A stretch of DNA of 32,701 bases from JAKOQB01 sp036824465 (GCA_036824465.1 DAITAC010000047.1:1-32701); one strand, 5' to 3'. Positions 16,760 to 24,360 are shown, numbered from the stretch's first letter. Notes: generated from the letters alone by a model not told the origin. Numbers and translations are program-made.

Positions 16760-18688
16760 CTACTCGCGTGGGCCGGGCCGGTTTGCTTCGCGATTCGGAC
16801 GCTCACTGCGAGCTTCACCTTTTGGGCCTCGCTGATCGCGTTGGGCTCGCTCTTCGTCTTTGCGCGCCCCTTCGCGGCTGCGAGGTGGCTGTACCGTTGG
16901 TGGCGGGCCGACCGGTGTCGCTGGTGGCGCTGCTCGTGGTGCGACTTGCGGCTGCGCCCGCTCACGCTCGGACGGCCTCGCACCGCCAGCGGGCTGCTCC
17001 GGACGGGTCTTCGGAACTGGCATTGGTTGGCGTGCGTGCGGGGCAGCATCTACGGCGGGCCCACTTGGCTGGCGTCGCTCTTCACGAGAGGAAGTGCGCG
17101 GCGTCGTTGGCGATGACGGTGTGACGGGTGATGCAGGTTTCGCGGGCGCGATGACCGGAGGCATCGGCGTCTGAGGGGTCGACCCGGCGGGCGCATCCGG
17201 TCGTGGCTGACGGCGACGCGGTTCCTCATTACGTGGCACCGTTGATCCCGGCACGGCGGGACGGGTCGCGCTGTCAGGTGTGGACGGCACAGTCGATCGC
17301 GGCGGTTGCGGCACCAACCGACGGTCCGTATCCCGCGGCATCGGCACCGGCGTTGGCCGTTTCTTGATGTCGCGCGGCGGCTCGATCGGCGGCCGCGGAC
17401 CGGTGGCGTGGTTTTGCCAGTCAGCCGGCGGAGGCAGCACGACGCGATGGATCGGCTCGCGGTTGACCAGCGCATTGCCTGGCGCCCACGTTGAGTGATC
17501 GCGATCGCGATGGACGTAGCGTGGCGGTGGATTGATGACCGTGATGTTGGTGATATTGGTGACGTACGGCGCATTGACGATGTTCACGTGTCTGCGTGAG
17601 CACGGATAACCCGGAATGAATACTTCTCCCGGCCCAAGGGGGAACCAGCCGACCGGCGCCCCGATGTTGATCGAAATGCCGAATCCGGGTCCTCCGAACC
17701 ACGCCACCAGCGCCGGAGCAAAAGCCGGGCGAGGCACGATCGCGCCGGGGACCCATCCCCAGACGCCGCCCACCACGACCCAGCGCCCATAGTGGAACGG
17801 TGCGAAACCCCAGGGCGCGTCATCGATCCAGGTCCAGCCCCAAGGGGCGAGATTCACCCAGCGGCCATACCGGTACGGTACCCAACCCGCGGGGACATAG
17901 GACGGGAACCAGACCGTGCCATAGGCTTCGACGCTGCGCCAGGTGCCTTGGTCATCAAGCGACTCGACGCCGGTCATTTCGGGCGACACGTATTGGGCGC
18001 TGCGCGGCGCATCGTCGCGCCGATCACGGGAGGCGACCCAGTCATCGAACATGTCGGGCGCCGCGGCGCCAAGGCGGAAAGCCGTGACTGGCGCTGCTTC
18101 CATTTCCCCGCGCTGGCCGCTGGCGACTGCAAAGATCAGCCGGCCGCTCAGGATGCGCGCGTGTCCGACGAAGGTCGTGACGGCTGTGAGCGACGGGACG
18201 CGATCGACATCGATCCGGTAGCGGCCGAGGTCCTCAATGACGATTCGATCGCGCGGCGTCAGCACGTCGAGTTCGCGCAGGTGCTCGCGATTGCGCACGC
18301 GAATCGCCACGCTGCCGTACAAAGTCACAATCTGAATCGCCTCATCGTCGACGCGGGTGAACTCCACTTCAGTGTCGTCATCCAGGCGAAGCGCCAATGA
18401 ACCGATCCGGACCTCGGCGCGGCCGAGGCGGCCGGTCGCAAGTCGTATGCCGGACGTGATCGGCCAGTTCAGTGTCGCCGGGTCGCCCTGGCCGCTGCGG
18501 ACATCGATGAGTTGCACCGGCCCGGATAGATAACTGATACGGCCGACTCGTCCGGGTGGATCAACTTCGCTGCCCGCGATCTGTGCTTGTGCGGATGCGC
18601 CCAGCAGCGCCATGGTCAGCACGATCGACAAATGAGCAATGCGGTGGAAAGCTGCTCTAATGAACCGATGCAATTCAGCAGTTCGCAT
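16760..18688 (-). CDS. FecR-like / DUF6600 exported protein with Pro/Arg-rich tail
   Basis: 642 residues with a GAAGGG ribosome site 7-8 bases before the ATG at 18688. The signal peptide ends near ASAQA-Q (35/36). Residues about 47-205 form a FecR-like beta domain (GRVGRISYLSGPVQL, LRLDDDTEVEF, VTLYGSVAIRV). Residues about 255-365 form the tryptophan-rich DUF6600 region (YGRWVNLAPWGWTWIDDAPWGFAPFHYGRWV). Residues about 385-642 are a low-complexity Pro/Arg/Ser tail that is very likely disordered. The family is common in proteobacterial envelopes and has no assigned function; the tail may span or bind peptidoglycan, which is speculation. It leads the minus-strand envelope cluster. Confidence 0.82.
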   Translation of the reverse strand: MRTAELHRFIRAAFHRIAHLSIVLTMALLGASAQAQIAGSEVDPPGRVGRISYLSGPVQLIDVRSGQGDPATLNWPITSGIRLATGRLGRAEVRIGSLALRLDDDTEVEFTRVDDEAIQIVTLYGSVAIRVRNREHLRELDVLTPRDRIVIEDLGRYRIDVDRVPSLTAVTTFVGHARILSGRLIFAVASGQRGEMEAAPVTAFRLGAAAPDMFDDWVASRDRRDDAPRSAQYVSPEMTGVESLDDQGTWRSVEAYGTVWFPSYVPAGWVPYRYGRWVNLAPWGWTWIDDAPWGFAPFHYGRWVVVGGVWGWVPGAIVPRPAFAPALVAWFGGPGFGISINIGAPVGWFPLGPGEVFIPGYPCSRRHVNIVNAPYVTNITNITVINPPPRYVHRDRDHSTWAPGNALVNREPIHRVVLPPPADWQNHATGPRPPIEPPRDIKKRPTPVPMPRDTDRRLVPQPPRSTVPSTPDSATRPAVPGSTVPRNEEPRRRQPRPDAPAGSTPQTPMPPVIAPAKPASPVTPSSPTTPRTSSREERRQPSGPAVDAAPHARQPMPVPKTRPEQPAGGARPSERERAQPQVAPRAAPPATPVGPPPTVQPPRSREGARKDEERAQRDQRGPKGEARSERPNREANRPGPRE

Positions 18689-18965
18689 ACAGGTGCCCTT
18701 CTGTGTTCGAGACGGGGCAAGTGCCCCCCGATCGAAAGAACGTTACGTGTGCCGAGGTCGTGCACGCATGAAACAACTGGACACAGATGAATCGTATGCG
18801 CCGCTGCACGGAACATCCTGCGTTGCGTCAGGCGGCGCCGCGGTGCTCGGTCGATAGAATTCATTCACCATTCGAACCGAACGGCGCGCGGGAACCTGTT
18901 CAGCGAGCCCGGCGCTTGATATGGAATCGAATAGCGATCTGAAATACGCACGGCTGACAGGCGCG

Positions 18966-19766
18966 ATGCCACGCTTTGGATTGATCATTGTTGGGGACGA
19001 GATCCTCTCGGGTAAGCGCGCCGACAAGCACCTGACGCGCGTCATTGAAATACTCGCGGCACGCGAGCTTCGATTGAGATGGGCACAGTACCTGCCGGAC
19101 GATCGCGCGGTGATCACCGACACGCTGCGTATCACGTTTGCGTCCGACGACATCGTGTTCAGCTGCGGCGGCATCGGTGCCACACCCGACGATCACACGC
19201 GTCAAGCGGCCGCGGCCGCGCTTGGCGTCGGGGTGCAATTGCATCCGGAGGCAAGGGACCTGATCACGCAGCGATGCGTTGAGATGGCGGCTGAAGGTCG
19301 GGGCAGCACAGATATGTCGACGCCGGAGAATCAGCAGCGTCTGCGCATGGGCGAGTTCCCGCAGGGCGCCCGCATCATTCATAACCCCTATAACCGGATA
19401 CCGGGATTTGCGGTCGCGCGACACTACTTCGTGCCGGGATTCCCGGTGATGGCGTGGCCGATGATCGAGTCAATCCTCGATGCGGAGTTCCGCGAGTTCT
19501 TTCATCGCGCGCCGCATGCCGAGCGATCGATGCTCGTCTTCGAGACGCCCGAGTCTGTCGTCGCGCCGCTCATGGAAGAAGTCGAGTTGCGCTTTCCTGG
19601 CGTCAAGTCCTTCAGCTTGCCTTCGGTCGGTGATGGACAAGACGGCAAGCCGGCACGGCGCCACATCGAACTGGGCGTAAAGGGAGCGCCTGGACTGCTC
19701 GATGACGCGTTCGCGGAACTGCGGCGAGGAATCGAGGCGCTGGGCGCTCCGTATTCCCTGCAGTAG
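18966..19766 (+). CDS. CinA-like MoaB/Mog-domain protein (competence/damage-inducible protein A family)
   Basis: 266 residues from the ATG at 18966, where the family N-terminus MPRFGLIIVGDEILSGKRADKHL begins. An ATG at 18921 would add 15 residues with no better ribosome site. The molybdopterin-binding-type domain (about 4-165) shows IVGDEIL, VFSCGGIGATPDDHTR and a HYFVPGFPVMAW segment. The C-terminal part (about 170-266) is short, and the NMN-deamidase domain of full CinA is absent. Relatives of this size are sometimes called molybdopterin-binding proteins. The fold in full CinA acts as an ADP-ribose pyrophosphatase, so the reaction here is uncertain. The gene is divergent from the FecR-like gene with a 277-bp gap that holds only a lone TAGAAT -10-like box (18855-18860) and no paired -35. 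Confidence 0.87.
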   Translation: MPRFGLIIVGDEILSGKRADKHLTRVIEILAARELRLRWAQYLPDDRAVITDTLRITFASDDIVFSCGGIGATPDDHTRQAAAAALGVGVQLHPEARDLITQRCVEMAAEGRGSTDMSTPENQQRLRMGEFPQGARIIHNPYNRIPGFAVARHYFVPGFPVMAWPMIESILDAEFREFFHRAPHAERSMLVFETPESVVAPLMEEVELRFPGVKSFSLPSVGDGQDGKPARRHIELGVKGAPGLLDDAFAELRRGIEALGAPYSLQ

Positions 19767-19770
19767 GCCG

Positions 19771-19799
19771 AAAAAAAGCCCGGTCTTGCGACCGGGCTT
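19771..19799 (-). terminator. Intrinsic terminator of the predicted small RNA / phaP transcript
   Basis: A perfect 10-bp stem AAGCCCGGTC / GACCGGGCTT with a 4-base loop. On the minus strand it is followed by a T-run (19777-19771, the first two bases also in the stem). On the plus strand no T-run follows, so it does not serve the CinA-like gene. Confidence 0.88.
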
Positions 19800-19873
19800 G
19801 AAAGCACCACCAAAGGAGGAGACAGAAGGTGTTTGGACTTGAGATCCAAACGAGTGGTGCCAAGGAGACAACC
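19771..19873 (-). ncRNA. Predicted small RNA with anti-Shine-Dalgarno loop
   Basis: Read on the minus strand, the segment begins with a UCUCCUU motif (19868-19862). An outer stem GCACCAC (19860-19854) pairs with GUGGUGC (19810-19804). Inside it are a 7-bp hairpin GUUUGGA / UCCAAAC (19851-19845 with 19837-19831, loop 19844-19838) and a C/U-rich single-stranded stretch (19830-19811) holding UCUCCUCCUUU at 19822-19812. CCUCCUUU matches the 3' anti-Shine-Dalgarno end of bacterial 16S rRNA. A terminator with a U tail follows. Its 5' end is uncertain; a weak promoter TTGACG (19934-19929), 16-bp spacer, CAGGAT (19912-19907) would start it near 19900. It could instead be processed from the phaP mRNA 3' end. 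Anti-SD small RNAs that are toxic on plasmids have been described in Betaproteobacteria; membership of that family is untested. Confidence 0.6.
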
Positions 19874-20068
19874 TTTAGCGGACCCAGTTCAGTCTATCTG
19901 CACTCGATCCTGCGTGTTCGTGATTCTTCGTCAATCTGTGTTGCCGCATCTGACAAATCGCAAGTCTTTGCGGACTAGGTCAATCGATACAGTAGTGCGC
20001 AGTGGATTCCTTCCATGCTGCAGAGCGCCCGAGGCACTCCGCAGCAGGGTCATTGCGCTTGTCGCCAG

Positions 20069-20638
20069 TTAGGCTGCCTTCCGGCCTTTGCCTTTGACGA
20101 CATCGTTGGCTGCATTGCCGGCCTTCAGTGTCGCGTTGGTTGCAGCGGTGAAGTTCGATTCGGCCATGTCAACTGCCTGTTTCGTTGCCTTGGTGAACGT
20201 GTCATAGGCGGTGTTGGCGGCCGCCATCGCGCTCTTGAACATCGAGACGGCAGGCTCAGAGCCCGTCGGCGCGCTCTTGGCGGCAAACTCGATCATCTCG
20301 GCGAACTTCTTGTTTCCGTCGGCGATCTGGGTCTCTACGATTTTTGACACGTCGCTGCTGGCGCCGCTGGCGATCGAATAAACGTTGCGGCTATAGCTGA
20401 CGAATTTGTCGAGGGTCGGTTGCGCAAAGCCACTGCCCACTGCCAGCAGTTCCTGCGCGTCTTTTACGCCCATGAATTCCTGGGCCTTGTCGGCAGACTC
20501 TTCCATCAGCGCCTTGGTGGCCGCGAGGTTCAGGTCAATCAGACGCTCCGTGGCGTTGAAAACAGTGTGCGACAGCGCAAACAGCGCGTCGATCTGGCTC
20601 TTTTGCAGTTCAGCGAATTGGGCGGGGGTCGTGATCAT
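20069..20638 (-). CDS. phaP: Phasin, PHA granule-associated protein
   Basis: 189 residues, typical length. The N-terminus TPAQFAELQKSQIDALFALSHTVFNATERLIDLNL and the VKDAQELLAVGSGFAQPTLDKFVSYSRNVYSIA segment define the TIGR01841 phasin family. The C-terminus is Ala/Lys-rich (GKGRKAA), as in many PHA-related proteins. Phasins coat polyhydroxyalkanoate granules and set their size and number. An AGGAG lies 7 bases before the ATG. The gene has its own sigma-70 promoter and a PhaR-like operator (listed separately), implying repression when granules are absent. No pha synthesis genes lie in the window, a common arrangement for phaP. Confidence 0.94.
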   Translation of the reverse strand: MITTPAQFAELQKSQIDALFALSHTVFNATERLIDLNLAATKALMEESADKAQEFMGVKDAQELLAVGSGFAQPTLDKFVSYSRNVYSIASGASSDVSKIVETQIADGNKKFAEMIEFAAKSAPTGSEPAVSMFKSAMAAANTAYDTFTKATKQAVDMAESNFTAATNATLKAGNAANDVVKGKGRKAA

Positions 20639-20707
20639 TTATGGCTCCTGAGAGTGGGTGTCGCTTCAAAAAATCTCGGCAGATTTCGCCGCGGTTGTTC
20701 AACTGTC

Positions 20708-20730
20708 TGCGATCTAATTGGTGCATCGCA
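20708..20730 (-). promoter_or_regulatory. PhaR-like operator of phaP
   Basis: A perfect 6-bp inverted repeat TGCGAT / ATCGCA with an 11-base spacer. It contains, on the phaP sense strand at 20724-20713, GCACCAATTAGA, which matches 11 of 12 positions of the PhaR consensus I recall from Ralstonia eutropha (GCAMMAAWTMMD). It starts 2 bases after the inferred transcription start, where a bound repressor would block transcription. Confidence 0.6.
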
Positions 20731-20738
20731 CAAAACGG

Positions 20739-20766
20739 ATTGTAGGAGCGAGCCCGCGAAAGTCAA
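20739..20766 (-). promoter_or_regulatory. Sigma-70 promoter of phaP
   Basis: -35 TTGACT (20766-20761, 5/6) and -10 TACAAT (20744-20739, 5/6) with a 16-bp spacer. Transcription would start near 20732, giving a leader of about 94 bases. Confidence 0.7.
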
Positions 20767-20820
20767 GCTTGTTTTCGTGCGGCGCGGAATTCGGTTTTGT
20801 GGAAAACGAGTTGATTTATG

Positions 20821-20848
20821 TTTACATATAATCAAAGACTTACATTAT
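20821..20848 (+). promoter_or_regulatory. Candidate promoter of the deacetylase gene, AT-rich
   Basis: TTTACA (20821-20826), 16-bp spacer, CATTAT (20843-20848), inside the most AT-rich stretch of the 328-base phaP/deacetylase gap (about 20811-20856). A TATAAT at 20827-20832 has no matching -35. The rest of the gap shows no gene apart from a possible 22-codon upstream ORF at 20915-20983. Confidence 0.35.
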
Positions 20849-20966
20849 TTCTCTAGCGAATGGGGATTGACTGGTCACGAGAAAATGTCGCATTGCAGCA
20901 ACTTCAGTGCCGCCATGGACCGCCCCTTAGAATGCCTCCTCGAATTTGCGAACGGGTGGCGGCGCA

Positions 20967-21902
20967 TTGAAGGCCTTCTATAGCGATCACTTTGTCCTGC
21001 CGCTGCCGGATGGGCACCGGTTCCCGATGTCGAAGTACCGCATGTTGCGGCGGCGAGTGGAAGTGGAGCTTCCAGAAATTGAACTCGAGCTGCCGAATGC
21101 GGCAACCGATCGGGAACTCACGCTCGCGCACGATCCCGCCTACATTGCCCGGGTGACCGGCGGCGGGCTTACCGCGAAAGAACTGCGAGCGATCGGTTTC
21201 CCATGGTCCGAGCCGATGGTCGAGCGCTCGCGACGTTCCGTTGGCGCAACGATCGCCGCGTGTCGTTGCGCAATGCTCGACGGGGTCGCGGTCAATCTGG
21301 CCGGCGGCACGCACCATGCGCATTCCGACAAAGGGCAGGGGTTCTGCGTGTTCAACGATGCCGCGGTTGCAGCGCGTGTGCTACAGGCCGATGAAGGAGG
21401 CCGACATCTGAAGATTGCAATCGTCGATCTGGACGTGCACCAGGGAAACGGCACGGCCGCGATCTTCGCAGACGACGACTCGATCTTCACCCTATCGCTC
21501 CACGGTGCTTCCAACTTCCCGTTTCACAAGGAATCGGGTGATCTTGACGTCTCACTCGCCGACGGCACGGGTGACGACATCTATCTTGCTGCGCTGGACA
21601 AGGCGCTGGACGAGATGCTCAACCGCTTTGATCCGGGGTTCCTGATCTACCTGTCGGGCGCCGATGCGCACGAGCACGATCGACTCGGCCGGCTCAGCCT
21701 CACCTCAGCCGCGCTCCGGGCGCGCGACGCAAGCGTGTTCGCTCTTGCCCGGCGCCTGCGGTTGCCGGTCGCGGTCGCAATGGCGGGCGGGTACGGACGC
21801 AATATCGAAACGACCGTCGATGTTCACTTGAACACGGTGGCGGAGGCGTTTGCGCATTTTCTGAACGTCAGGCGAGCGCGGGAAGTGGGAGTGACGTTGT
21901 GA
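20967..21902 (+). CDS. Histone deacetylase family protein, class IV (HDAC11-like)
   Basis: 311 residues starting at a TTG (20967), where the family N-terminus MKAFYSDHFVLPLP begins; no in-frame ATG lies between here and the upstream stop at 20928. Active-site residues are His116-His117 (GGTHHAH), zinc ligands Asp156 and His158 (DLDVHQGNG) and Asp233 (SGAD), and the catalytic Tyr276 (AGGYGRN). The GFCVFNDAAVAA and DRLGRLSLT motifs fit the HDAC11-like class. Bacterial members are thought to deacylate small molecules, polyamines or protein lysines; eukaryotic HDAC11 removes long acyl chains. The gene is followed 7 bases later by an EamA exporter and then a thioesterase, so a role in acyl metabolism is possible but unproven. 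Confidence 0.9.
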   Translation: MKAFYSDHFVLPLPDGHRFPMSKYRMLRRRVEVELPEIELELPNAATDRELTLAHDPAYIARVTGGGLTAKELRAIGFPWSEPMVERSRRSVGATIAACRCAMLDGVAVNLAGGTHHAHSDKGQGFCVFNDAAVAARVLQADEGGRHLKIAIVDLDVHQGNGTAAIFADDDSIFTLSLHGASNFPFHKESGDLDVSLADGTGDDIYLAALDKALDEMLNRFDPGFLIYLSGADAHEHDRLGRLSLTSAALRARDASVFALARRLRLPVAVAMAGGYGRNIETTVDVHLNTVAEAFAHFLNVRRAREVGVTL

Positions 21903-21909
21903 GGCCTGA

Positions 21910-22788
21910 TTGACCATCAGCTCGGACTCGTCACTGGTCCGCATCGCGCCGTGGGCCTTCATCGTGATCTGGGCCAGCGGCTATGTGGTTGCAAAAGCCG
22001 CGGCGCCCTATGCCGAGCCGCTGACCTTCCTGCTGCTGCGCTACTGCGGGGTGATCTTGCTGATGGGATCACTCGCGTTTCTTGCGCGCGCGCCGTGGCC
22101 ATCTTCCTGGCGCGTCGCGGCGCATATCGCGGTCTCCGGCATCGGCATTCAGGCCATCTATCTGGGGGGGGTTTGGGTCGCCGTCAAGCACGGCATGCCC
22201 GCGGGCGTTGCCGCGTTGATCGTCAACCTGCAGCCGGTTCTGACGGCAGTGGCAGGGCGCTTTGTCGGCGAGCGCGTGAACGCACGGCAATGGCTCGGTC
22301 TGGTGCTCGGTTTCGTCGGTGTCGCGCTCGTCGTATGGACCAAGGTCACGACGATCGGCATGGGCTACGGCGTCGTCGTTCTTGCCGTGATCGCATTGCT
22401 TTCGATGACCGCAGCGACGCTCTACCAGAAACGCTTTTGTCCGCATTTCGACCTGCGCACGGGGCAGGTGATCCAGTTCTCTGCGAGCGTCGCGGTCACG
22501 CTGCCTTTCGCCTTCGCGTCGGAGTCTTTTCAAATCGAGTGGAACGCATCTGTCATCGGTGCGATGTTGTGGTCGATCTTCGTTCTGACGGGGGGCGGCA
22601 TCTCGCTGCTTTTCCTGATGATCCGGCACGGCGCCGCGACACAGGTGACCGGGTACATGTACCTCGTGCCGGCGGTCACCGCGCTCATGGCGTGGGTGAT
22701 GTTCGGCGAGCGCCTCGGGCCGGCTGCGCTCATCGGGATGATTGTTACCATCGTCGGCGTTGCCCTGGTCGTCCGACGACGAAACTGA
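21910..22788 (+). CDS. EamA/DMT superfamily transporter
   Basis: 292 residues. Ten hydrophobic segments are visible in two halves, each with EamA features (GYVVAKAAAPYAEPLTFLLLRY in the first, GGGISLLFLMIRHGAATQVTGYMYLVPAVTALMAWVMFGE in the second). The start is a TTG at 21910 with GAGG five bases upstream, 7 bases after the deacetylase stop. An ATG start within the first helix is not available without losing that helix. The family exports amino acids, metabolites or drugs across the inner membrane; the substrate is unknown. It is co-directional with the deacetylase and thioesterase and probably co-transcribed. Confidence 0.88.
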   Translation: MTISSDSSLVRIAPWAFIVIWASGYVVAKAAAPYAEPLTFLLLRYCGVILLMGSLAFLARAPWPSSWRVAAHIAVSGIGIQAIYLGGVWVAVKHGMPAGVAALIVNLQPVLTAVAGRFVGERVNARQWLGLVLGFVGVALVVWTKVTTIGMGYGVVVLAVIALLSMTAATLYQKRFCPHFDLRTGQVIQFSASVAVTLPFAFASESFQIEWNASVIGAMLWSIFVLTGGGISLLFLMIRHGAATQVTGYMYLVPAVTALMAWVMFGERLGPAALIGMIVTIVGVALVVRRRN

Positions 22789-22798
22789 GGAGATGACA

Positions 22799-23236
22799 GT
22801 GACAGATCGCGCGCGACCTCATACACGTGCGGCTTATCGGCATTTCCTGCCGATCCAGACGCGCTGGATGGATAACGACGCCTATGGTCACGTCAACAAC
22901 GTCGTCTACTACAGTTGGTTCGATACCGTCGTCAACGAGTACTTGATTCGCTCTGGCGTGCTGGATATCGAGAGCAGCGAAGTCATCGGGCTCGTGGTCG
23001 AGACCCGCTGTCACTATTTTCGCGAGCTGGCATTCCCGCAGCGAGTCACTGCGGGGTTGCGGGTTACGAGAGCCGGCAATTCAAGCGTTCGTTACGAAAT
23101 CGGCCTGTTCGGCACCGATGACGATGACGCCAGTGCACAGGGGTACTTTGTCCATGTATACGTCGATCGCGCGACGCGTCGCCCGGCACAACTGCCCACC
23201 GCGCTGAGACAGGCGTTGGAGCGAATCCATGAATGA
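22799..23236 (+). CDS. Acyl-CoA thioesterase, hot-dog fold (4HBT family)
   Basis: 145 residues from the GTG at 22799. The ATG at 22793 directly abuts the AGGAG ribosome site with no spacer, whereas the GTG lies six bases further on and is better placed. The motif MDNDAYGHVNNVVYYSWFD holds the catalytic Asp and the conserved HVNN of the 4-hydroxybenzoyl-CoA thioesterase/YbgC/FadM group, followed by HYFRELAFPQRVTAGLRV. These enzymes hydrolyse acyl-CoA or acyl-ACP in the cytoplasm. It starts about 10 bases after the transporter stop and 41 bases before the tartrate-dehydrogenase-like gene, so it sits in one likely operon. The physiological acyl chain is not predictable. Confidence 0.87.
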   Translation: MTDRARPHTRAAYRHFLPIQTRWMDNDAYGHVNNVVYYSWFDTVVNEYLIRSGVLDIESSEVIGLVVETRCHYFRELAFPQRVTAGLRVTRAGNSSVRYEIGLFGTDDDDASAQGYFVHVYVDRATRRPAQLPTALRQALERIHE

Positions 23237-23277
23237 AGCAATGGCCTTGAACTTCGAACTGCGCTAAGGGCGACACG

Positions 23278-24360
23278 ATGACCAAGCACCGAATTGCGGT
23301 GATTGCCGGTGACGGAATCGGCAAGGAGGTGGTGCCGGAGGGGATCCGTGTGCTTGATGCAGCGGCACGCCGGTTCGGCATCGATCTGCATTTCGATCAC
23401 TTCGACTTCGCTTCGTGTGACTACTTCGTCCGGCACGGCAGCATGATGCCCGACGACTGGAAGGAGCGCATCGGAAGCCACGATGCGATCTTTTTCGGCG
23501 CGTGCGGCTGGCCGGCAACGGTGCCCGACCATATTTCGTTGTGGGGTTCGCTGCTGAAGTTTCGGCGCGAGTTCGATCAGTACGTCAATCTGCGGCCCTG
23601 TCGACTGATGCCGGGAATCGCCTCGCCGCTTGCAAACAGAAAGCCAGGCGAGATCGACTTTGTCGTCGTTCGTGAGAACACCGAGGGCGAATACAGTTCG
23701 ATCGGCGGCCGCATGTTTGAAGGCACCGAGCGCGAGGTCGTGATCCAGGAGACGGTGATGACGCGCGTCGGAGTGGATCGCGTGTTGAAGTTCGCGTTCG
23801 ACCTCGCGGCCGGGCGGCCGCGGAAGCACCTCACCTCGGCGACCAAGAGCAACGGCATCTCCATCACGATGCCGTACTGGGACGAACGCGTCGTCAAAAT
23901 GGCGCAGAATTTCCCGCAAGTCCGGGTCGACAAGTATCACATCGACATCCTGACCGCGAACTTCGTTCAGCATCCCGATTGGTTCGACGTCGTTGTCGCG
24001 AGCAATCTGTTCGGCGATATCCTGTCCGACCTTGGGCCGGCATGCACCGGAACGATCGGCATCGCTCCGTCGGCGAACCTCAACCCGGACCGCAAGTTCC
24101 CTTCGTTGTTTGAACCCGTTCACGGATCGGCGCCGGATATCGCCGGCAAAGGCACCGCCAATCCAATCGGGCAGGTCTGGAGCGCGGGATTGATGCTCGA
24201 TTGGCTCGGGCACGAGAACGCTGCCAAGGTGGTTCTGCGGTCAATAGAAACAGTCCTGGAAGCTGGGCCAAAGAACGCCCCACTGACGCGCGACATCGGG
24301 GGTCACGGGTCAACTGCTGACCTTGGGCGTGCGATTGCGGAAGAAGTCGCCAGGGTCTGA
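23278..24360 (+). CDS. ttuC: Tartrate dehydrogenase/decarboxylase or D-malate dehydrogenase
   Basis: 360 residues, standard for the beta-decarboxylating dehydrogenase family (isopropylmalate, isocitrate, tartrate). Key sites are the NAD-binding start IAVIAGDGIGKEV, Tyr139 (ENTEGEYSS), Lys190 (LTSATKSNG) and metal-binding Asp223, Asp247 and Asp251 (HIDIL, FGDILSDLGPA). FFGACGWPATVPDHISLWGSLLKFRR and QYVNLRP place it with tartrate dehydrogenase / DmlA rather than LeuB. The reaction is NAD-dependent oxidation of tartrate or D-malate, often with decarboxylation. AAGGG lies 8 bases upstream of the ATG. No tartrate uptake gene or dedicated LysR regulator is next to it, so D-malate (dmlA) remains an alternative. 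Confidence 0.9.
   Translation: MTKHRIAVIAGDGIGKEVVPEGIRVLDAAARRFGIDLHFDHFDFASCDYFVRHGSMMPDDWKERIGSHDAIFFGACGWPATVPDHISLWGSLLKFRREFDQYVNLRPCRLMPGIASPLANRKPGEIDFVVVRENTEGEYSSIGGRMFEGTEREVVIQETVMTRVGVDRVLKFAFDLAAGRPRKHLTSATKSNGISITMPYWDERVVKMAQNFPQVRVDKYHIDILTANFVQHPDWFDVVVASNLFGDILSDLGPACTGTIGIAPSANLNPDRKFPSLFEPVHGSAPDIAGKGTANPIGQVWSAGLMLDWLGHENAAKVVLRSIETVLEAGPKNAPLTRDIGGHGSTADLGRAIAEEVARV

Noticed and set aside
16760..17500. Pro/Arg-rich region as DNA tandem repeats
   Set aside because: The bias is at protein level; no regular DNA repeat unit was seen.
19776..19799. The hairpin after the CinA-like gene as that gene's terminator
   Set aside because: The T-run is on the minus strand only; on the plus strand the stem is followed by GAAAGCACC.
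19812..19978. A 49-codon plus-strand frame (GTG at 19829) behind a perfect AGGAGG
   Set aside because: The purine-rich SD is simply the complement of the anti-SD loop in the predicted minus-strand RNA, the peptide resembles nothing, and no plus-strand promoter is evident. It stays a weak alternative.
20799..20806. TTTTCCACA-like DnaA box in the AT-rich phaP/deacetylase gap
   Set aside because: Single inexact box, no cluster, no dnaA/dnaN or par genes nearby; not an origin.
22158..22180. Run of eight G residues in the EamA gene as a frameshift
   Set aside because: The reading frame continues with normal EamA sequence on both sides, so no frameshift is needed.
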